From a virus, in the IMG/VR virus record IMGVR_UViG_3300006641_000077, positions 1 to 37,363 of that record: a DNA stretch of 37,363 bases, one strand, 5' to 3'. The notes under the pieces are model-generated. The model was not told where the DNA came from and searched no databases. It saw nothing but the letters and a program-made list of their open reading frames with translations. Numbering within the stretch: the first letter of the stretch is position 1; each line of letters begins with the position of its first letter. Of this stretch, positions 33,525-37,363 are shown one piece after another. Both the position numbers and the translations under genes were made by a program.

Positions 33525-34340
33525 ATGGCAGATAGAACAGTTTTTCAGACAATTACAGGCGCACTAGATGTTATTGCAGCACCAGTAATTGCCGCTGCGG
33601 AAGCACTCGATCCTACAGGTGCAATTAAAGCAATTGAACAACAAGTATTTGGATCAAGATATCAATTTAAGTCTGCTTTTTTTCCTGAGGATCTAGGCGC
33701 AGAATATATGGGTCATTGGATGACCGTTAAACTTTTCGATTCAGCATACGGAACAGGCACAGGAGCTGTTGGTGCGGGTCCAGGAACCGCTGTATTTGGT
33801 GCAGCACTGTTTATGCCATCTGCAACAGGCGGTGGATCAACACCCATTTATACAGATACACATGAATATGCTGACGTTAAACTAACAAATATTGTTACTG
33901 ATAAGTTTTTAGGTATAGCAGGTGTCAATGCTTTGGGTGTTGCTCGTCGTGCTATCAATCCTGGTGTCCAAGTTCTATACAGAAGCACCGCACTAAGAAC
34001 ATTTCAGTTCGGATTTTTATTTGCACCAAGATCAGAAAAAGAATCTCAGAACATGGAGGAGATTATCTTAAACATAAGAAAGTTTGCTGCTCCTGTCAAT
34101 CAAGGAATCACACTCATAACTCCAGCAGAAGTGGAAATCAAGTTCTGGTTTAACGGACAAGAAAATCCTCACATTCCTAAACTTAAAAGATGTGTCATTG
34201 AAGCAATAGAAACAAACTATTCACCTCAAGGAGAATGGTCTACGTTCACAAATGGATATCCTGTATCTTGTCTATTTACTTTTAAAGTCAGAGAAATGGA
34301 AATTATTTTCCGTGATGACATAACTCCTGGTGGTTACTAA
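33525..34340 (+). CDS. 48: baseplate tail-tube cap protein gp48-type
   Basis: A protein of 271 aa (T4 gp48: 364). The conserved C-terminal half has VQVLYRSTALRTFQFGFLFA with PRSEKESQNMEEI, then EIKFWFNGQENPHIPKLKRC and YSPQGEWSTFTNGYPVSCLF, the typical pattern of tube-cap proteins of T4-like phages. The first 40 residues are Ala-rich. It would sit on the hub and end the tail-tube starting complex. It is followed by the gp54-type gene with a 1-bp overlap (TAATG), the same order as 48-54 in T4. It could alternatively be called gp54-like, since both are fold relatives. Confidence 0.82.
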   Translation: MADRTVFQTITGALDVIAAPVIAAAEALDPTGAIKAIEQQVFGSRYQFKSAFFPEDLGAEYMGHWMTVKLFDSAYGTGTGAVGAGPGTAVFGAALFMPSATGGGSTPIYTDTHEYADVKLTNIVTDKFLGIAGVNALGVARRAINPGVQVLYRSTALRTFQFGFLFAPRSEKESQNMEEIILNIRKFAAPVNQGITLITPAEVEIKFWFNGQENPHIPKLKRCVIEAIETNYSPQGEWSTFTNGYPVSCLFTFKVREMEIIFRDDITPGGY

Positions 34341-34987
34341 TGGCATCTTTTAACATTTCAAACCCTCCATCTAATCTGACTATGCTAGACTTTAACAGCA
34401 AGATTAACAGTCTTGGTGCAGTAGCAAAACAGTGTCGTTTCATGGTTAGAATCAGTCCTTCTAATCCAAATAATCTAATGGCTCAATTAGGTTATAATCA
34501 ACTATTTGGAGAACTGTCATATCTATGCGAGTCAACAGAATTACCAGGTAGAGGTTCAGAGATATCAGAAACAAGATATTATGGACCTCCAATCATGTTT
34601 CCATATAATACGAAATACTCAAATGAAATCTCTATGTCATTTATTTGTAGAGGTGAATCATTTGAAAGACAGTTGTTTGATGATTGGATCGGTGTCATCA
34701 ACCCTATCAATAACTTCAATTTTAACTATCCAGAAAGATACTATTGCACGGTCGATGTGTTTCAGTTATCAGAAGCACCTAAGAATGCTGTCGGCGCAAC
34801 GGCACCTAAAGCAGTTTATCAATGGTCATTACAAAAAGCATGGCCGGCACAAGTTAATCCACAACCAGTAACATGGGCTGACAATGAAGTATTAAGATTA
34901 TCAGTTACGTTTGTTTATCAGTATTGGACTAGACCTGGTAGAGATGCAACACCAGGTGGACCACCAACAAGTTTATCAGGATTATAA
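34340..34987 (+). CDS. tail-tube-fold protein, gp54 (baseplate tube initiator) or gp19-type
   Basis: A protein of 215 aa. It has the tail-tube signature: CRFMVRISPSNP, LSYLCESTELPGR, the RYYGPPIMFPYNTKYSNEIS loop, LFDDWIGVINPIN and a C-terminal EVLRLSVTFVYQYW, all of which align with gp19/gp54-type tube proteins. Its place directly after the gp48-type gene and far from sheath genes favours the tube initiator gp54, although it is shorter than T4 gp54 (320 aa) and longer than gp19 (163 aa). It ends in a Gly/Pro tail. Start overlaps the previous stop in TAATG. Confidence 0.78.
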   Translation: MASFNISNPPSNLTMLDFNSKINSLGAVAKQCRFMVRISPSNPNNLMAQLGYNQLFGELSYLCESTELPGRGSEISETRYYGPPIMFPYNTKYSNEISMSFICRGESFERQLFDDWIGVINPINNFNFNYPERYYCTVDVFQLSEAPKNAVGATAPKAVYQWSLQKAWPAQVNPQPVTWADNEVLRLSVTFVYQYWTRPGRDATPGGPPTSLSGL

Positions 34988-35004
34988 CAGTGGAGATTTA
35001 AAAT

Positions 35005-35757
35005 ATGCCTTTGCCAGTTGAAACGGTAGAAAGACCTCTACCAAAAATTGATGTGCCAGTTTATACAGTAAAGATACCATCAAGCGGAAAGACTATCAAG
35101 GTCAGACCATTTACAGTGAAAGAAGAAAAGTTATTGTTTATGGCTGCCGAGTCAAACAATCTTGAAGATATTATCACTACAAGTAAGCAAGTATTGAATA
35201 ACTGTATTGTTAATGGTGACATAGACTTAGACAAGATGCCATTCTTTGACATAGACTTTTTGTTTATCTTTCTTCGTGCCAAGTCTGTCGGAGAATCGGT
35301 TGAAGTAAATCTAACGTGTAACAATACACTAGAAGATGGAAATAGATGTGGTCATACATTTCCCACACAGATGGACATTGCAAAATGCGAAGTAGTAAAA
35401 GATGACAGTATAAGCAATGACATAAAGTTTGACAAGTATAGCGGTGTTAAAATGAAATATCCGAACTATGCTTTAGTCAAAAAACTAGATGAAGCATCTG
35501 AGATAGACAAGAAAACGACGATCATTATTAACTCTATTGAACACATATATGATAAGAAGGGCGTCTACTCATCCAAAGATTATTCATCAAAAGAACTAAA
35601 AGACTTTGTTGAAGGACTTACAGAAGAAAACTATAAGAAGATGGAATCATTTGTCGATAACTTTCCAACCTTCGTTGTTAAACTTGAAGCAGACTGTCCT
35701 AAATGTGGATTTCATCATGTCGTGAGGTATTCAGATTTCTTAGATTTTTTTTACTGA
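35005..35757 (+). CDS. 26: baseplate hub/tail assembly protein gp26
   Basis: A protein of 250 aa of the T4 gp26 (T4_baseplate) family. It has the opening VYTVKIPSSGKTIKVRPFTV and KEEKLLFMA, the central FFDIDFLFIFLRAKSVGE and a zinc-ribbon-like cysteine set, Cys105, Cys115 and His117, then Cys231 and Cys234 (CPKCGFHH) near the end, before DFLDFFY. In T4, gp26 with gp51 helps hub assembly. Here the stop follows an 8-T run (35745-35752), and the next reading frame (-1) is open into a gp51-like region, so a minor product of about 324 aa is predicted. Spacer of 17 bp from the previous gene, site GTGGAG before ATG. Confidence 0.92.
   Translation: MPLPVETVERPLPKIDVPVYTVKIPSSGKTIKVRPFTVKEEKLLFMAAESNNLEDIITTSKQVLNNCIVNGDIDLDKMPFFDIDFLFIFLRAKSVGESVEVNLTCNNTLEDGNRCGHTFPTQMDIAKCEVVKDDSISNDIKFDKYSGVKMKYPNYALVKKLDEASEIDKKTTIIINSIEHIYDKKGVYSSKDYSSKELKDFVEGLTEENYKKMESFVDNFPTFVVKLEADCPKCGFHHVVRYSDFLDFFY
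35745..35751 (+). promoter_or_regulatory. predicted -1 ribosomal frameshift (slippery heptamer T TTT TTT)
   Basis: In the gp26 frame the end reads GAT TTT TTT TAC TGA, giving T TTT TTT, a valid X XXY YYZ slippery heptamer. It lies one codon before the gp26 stop. Slipping back by one base leads into TTA CTG ATT CTG GGA, the frame that encodes the HHHWSISELE region. GAGG at 35724-35727, about 17 bases upstream, could act as an internal stimulator. I see no strong downstream hairpin. The pairing of an 8-T run with overlapping frames and no start for the second gene is the basis for the call. Confidence 0.72.
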
Positions 35758-35978
35758 TTCTGGGACATGATAAACTTGGCAATGTCTTTAAAACAAACTT
35801 TTCGCTAATGCAGCATCATCATTGGAGTATTAGCGAACTTGAAAACATGATGCCCTGGGAAAGATATATCTATATTGATTTGCTTGAAGCATTCTTGATA
35901 GAACAAGAAAAACTCGCAAAGCAAAGAGAACAAGAGATGAAATCACAAATTAAACAGGCACAGAGAAGAAGACAATAA
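35751..35978 (+). CDS. 51: gp51-like C-terminal extension, expressed by -1 frameshift from gp26
   Basis: The -1 frame from the slippery site to the stop at 35976-35978 encodes 75 codons, LLILGHDKLG...NFSLMQHHHWSISELENMMP followed by WERYIYIDLLEAFLIEQEKL and a basic tail. The pattern 'HHxWSxxELExMxPWExxIYxxLL' is that of gp51-position hub-assembly proteins in T4-like phages. The only ATG in a useful place (35808-35810) lacks a ribosome binding site, so independent initiation is unlikely. The fusion with gp26 would have about 324 aa. In T4, genes 26 and 51 are adjacent but separate. Organisation recalls the G/GT tail-assembly chaperones of siphoviruses. Confidence 0.75.
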   Translation, partial: LLILGHDKLGNVFKTNFSLMQHHHWSISELENMMPWERYIYIDLLEAFLIEQEKLAKQREQEMKSQIKQAQRRRQ

Positions 35979-37363
35979 TGCCATTTAGTCAAGCAAGAAA
36001 AACAAACTTCAATGCTCTAAGAAATTTAAATCTGGAACAGAGAATAGAGGCTATTAGTGATCCTAGAATGGGCCAGTTTCTGATCTCTATGCTGTCTCCT
36101 ACACAAGCAGCGGAGTTATTTCCAAAGTATTATATTGAACGCAATCAGAACATTAGTGGATTTCTGAAAGCAATACCATCTTCATTAAGTGCTGCAAAAC
36201 AAAAAGAATATGAACAACAGTTAGAGAATACTGCATCTGGTGAGTCCGCCGGCGCAAACTATAATGCTGGTGGATATCGTAAGAAGTGGCAAGAAAATGT
36301 AGATGCTCAAAGAGTGACCGTTAGCAAAAAGGGCGTCACGCCTCCTCCACAATTATCTCCAGAACAAAAGGCTGCCTTTGATGCATTGAAGGCCGGCGAC
36401 ATTGATATTAACGATGACAGAATGAAGTGGTTAAAGAATGCGCCGAAAGAAGTTCTTAAAGAGGTTGGCATCAGCACTGTAAAAGATGATAAAGGTAATG
36501 AGAAATTTCATTATACCGCTCCTCAGGTTAGTGAAGAAGAAGCAAGAAAAAGTATGATATCTAAACCCGGGGAGGACTCAGCGAGAAAATCTGCGGAATC
36601 ATATTTGGGAAGACAGATGAGTGATCATGAATGGTCATTACTTCTATCGACAACGAAAGCAGAAGCGACAAGTCACAAGGGTGAAACTGCCATGGTTATG
36701 GCTACAATTTTAAATAGAGCAAGAAGTGGAAATTGGGGAGGACATAGTATAGAAGAAGTTGTGTCCGCCAAAAACCAATTTTCATCTTGGATGAATGGCA
36801 CGGCAAGACAAGAACCTACAGAAAAAAGAAAACTGTCTATGTATGAGTCTGCTACAATGCTTTCAGGTATTTCTCATAGACAAACAGAATTTGCTTCAGC
36901 AAGTGTTGCCGCATATAATACATCAACCGACGGAGGTGGTGGAGAAAGAAAAATTCGTGAAAGATTGGCTAGAGGTTTCACTCAAGTTGGCGGTCAGATA
37001 TTTAATGCAGCATCAGAATCAACAATAAAATCAAATGTAGTTTCTCCAGATCCTATCACCCAAAACTACACACCTCAGCAAATTGCTGCTAGACAACAGC
37101 AAATGCAGGTTGAAGCAGAAGCAGGTCGTTTAGGTAAACTTGCCGGGATTACTCAACCAGACGGTCCTGTGAATGCGGCTGGTCCTGTTAAATATGACGG
37201 TGCTATGCCAAATGTTAAAGTTGACTATGAAAAATCGATGAGTAGATGCGGCATCGGTGTTCGACATATCGCTGAACAGATGTATGGTAGTAAATATTTC
37301 CAAGGAGGTTTAGGTGGTCCGGCATCTACACTTTCTAAAGGAAATTCTTATCTTTCCAATTCT
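35978..37363 (+). CDS. large tail-associated protein with SleB-like cell-wall hydrolase domain (3' end beyond window)
   Basis: An open frame of 462 codons runs from ATG at 35978-35980, overlapping the gp51-like stop (TAATG), to the window end without a stop. Residues 1-70 are a helical N-terminus (MPFSQARKTNFNALRNLNLE). Residues about 210-320 match the SleB/CwlJ hydrolase family: a Glu229 in the 'KAEA' position of the catalytic Glu, then KGETAMVMATILNRARSGNW and VVSAKNQFSSW. A new domain begins near residue 420 with SRCGIGVRHIAEQMYG, where Cys424 sits in a context like that of CHAP/NlpC-type peptidases. It probably cleaves peptidoglycan during infection. A tape measure (gp29) role, by position after 26/51, is possible. 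Confidence 0.8.
   Translation, partial: MPFSQARKTNFNALRNLNLEQRIEAISDPRMGQFLISMLSPTQAAELFPKYYIERNQNISGFLKAIPSSLSAAKQKEYEQQLENTASGESAGANYNAGGYRKKWQENVDAQRVTVSKKGVTPPPQLSPEQKAAFDALKAGDIDINDDRMKWLKNAPKEVLKEVGISTVKDDKGNEKFHYTAPQVSEEEARKSMISKPGEDSARKSAESYLGRQMSDHEWSLLLSTTKAEATSHKGETAMVMATILNRARSGNWGGHSIEEVVSAKNQFSSWMNGTARQEPTEKRKLSMYESATMLSGISHRQTEFASASVAAYNTSTDGGGGERKIRERLARGFTQVGGQIFNAASESTIKSNVVSPDPITQNYTPQQIAARQQQMQVEAEAGRLGKLAGITQPDGPVNAAGPVKYDGAMPNVKVDYEKSMSRCGIGVRHIAEQMYGSKYFQGGLGGPASTLSKGNSYLSNS

Noticed and set aside
34506-34871. 121-aa open frame inside the gp54-type gene
   Set aside because: Overlaps a clear tube-fold gene on the same strand in another frame and shows no domain or RBS.
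36795-37028. 77-aa open frame near the right end
   Set aside because: It is a shadow of the long SleB-domain gene, whose frame is open and conserved in motif content.

Overview
This window is virion DNA of a T4-type myovirus (contractile-tailed phage). It carries an almost complete baseplate module followed by a long tail-fibre and adhesin module. The host cannot be read from the sequence. The AT-rich composition, the DUF4815-type giant wedge/fibre protein, the LamG lectins, the glycine-rich tips and the coiled-coil fibre repeats resemble myoviruses of marine and freshwater bacteria (cyanomyovirus or pelagiphage-like relatives) more than enteric T4. There are no tRNAs, no integrase or transposase, and no gap over about 50 bp, so the region is packed phage structural sequence.

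Layout: a divergent point of only 48 bp near 33,477-33,524 splits the window. Rightward (+) genes are a gp48-type tube cap, a gp54/gp19-type tube protein, a gp26-type hub/tail-assembly protein with zinc-ribbon cysteines, a gp51-like ORF with no good start of its own that is joined to gp26 through an 8-T slippery run (predicted -1 frameshift), and a large protein cut by the window end that carries a SleB-like cell-wall hydrolase domain. Leftward (-) genes are gp4 (head completion), a conserved 172-aa protein, gp53, gp27-type hub, a gp5-type spike split into an OB-like protein and a separate beta-helix protein, gp25, gp6, gp7, gp8 and a 2,114-aa DUF4815 protein in the gp10 position. These are followed by a run of fibre genes: a small coiled-coil protein, an S74-chaperone fibre, a glycine-rich tip, small accessory proteins, a 471-aa fibre, a coiled-coil protein, a 1,254-aa fibre, three tandem LamG lectins, a 767-aa fibre, a glycine-rich tip protein and the first 37 codons of one more gene.

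How it works together: gp53, 25, 6, 7, 8 and 10 build the six wedges around the 27/5 hub. The gp48 and gp54 proteins start the tube. The gp26/51 products probably act as assembly factors for the hub or tape measure. The fibres and lectins would give host recognition. The spike proteins here appear to lack the T4 gp5 lysozyme domain, and a SleB-like peptidoglycan hydrolase in the opposite operon may supply that activity. Gene ends and starts are tightly coupled (TAATG and ATGA overlaps). T4-late-type promoter boxes (TATAAATA-like) sit directly before gp25, gp8 and the 767-aa fibre.

The most notable points are the predicted gp26-gp51 frameshift, the relocated tail lysin, the split spike, a shared beta-module in gp6, gp7 and gp8, ion-binding-type coiled-coil repeats and hendecad repeats in fibres, a repeated cassette shared between two fibres, lectin triplication, and two perfect or near-perfect hairpins inside the starts of two coiled-coil genes.
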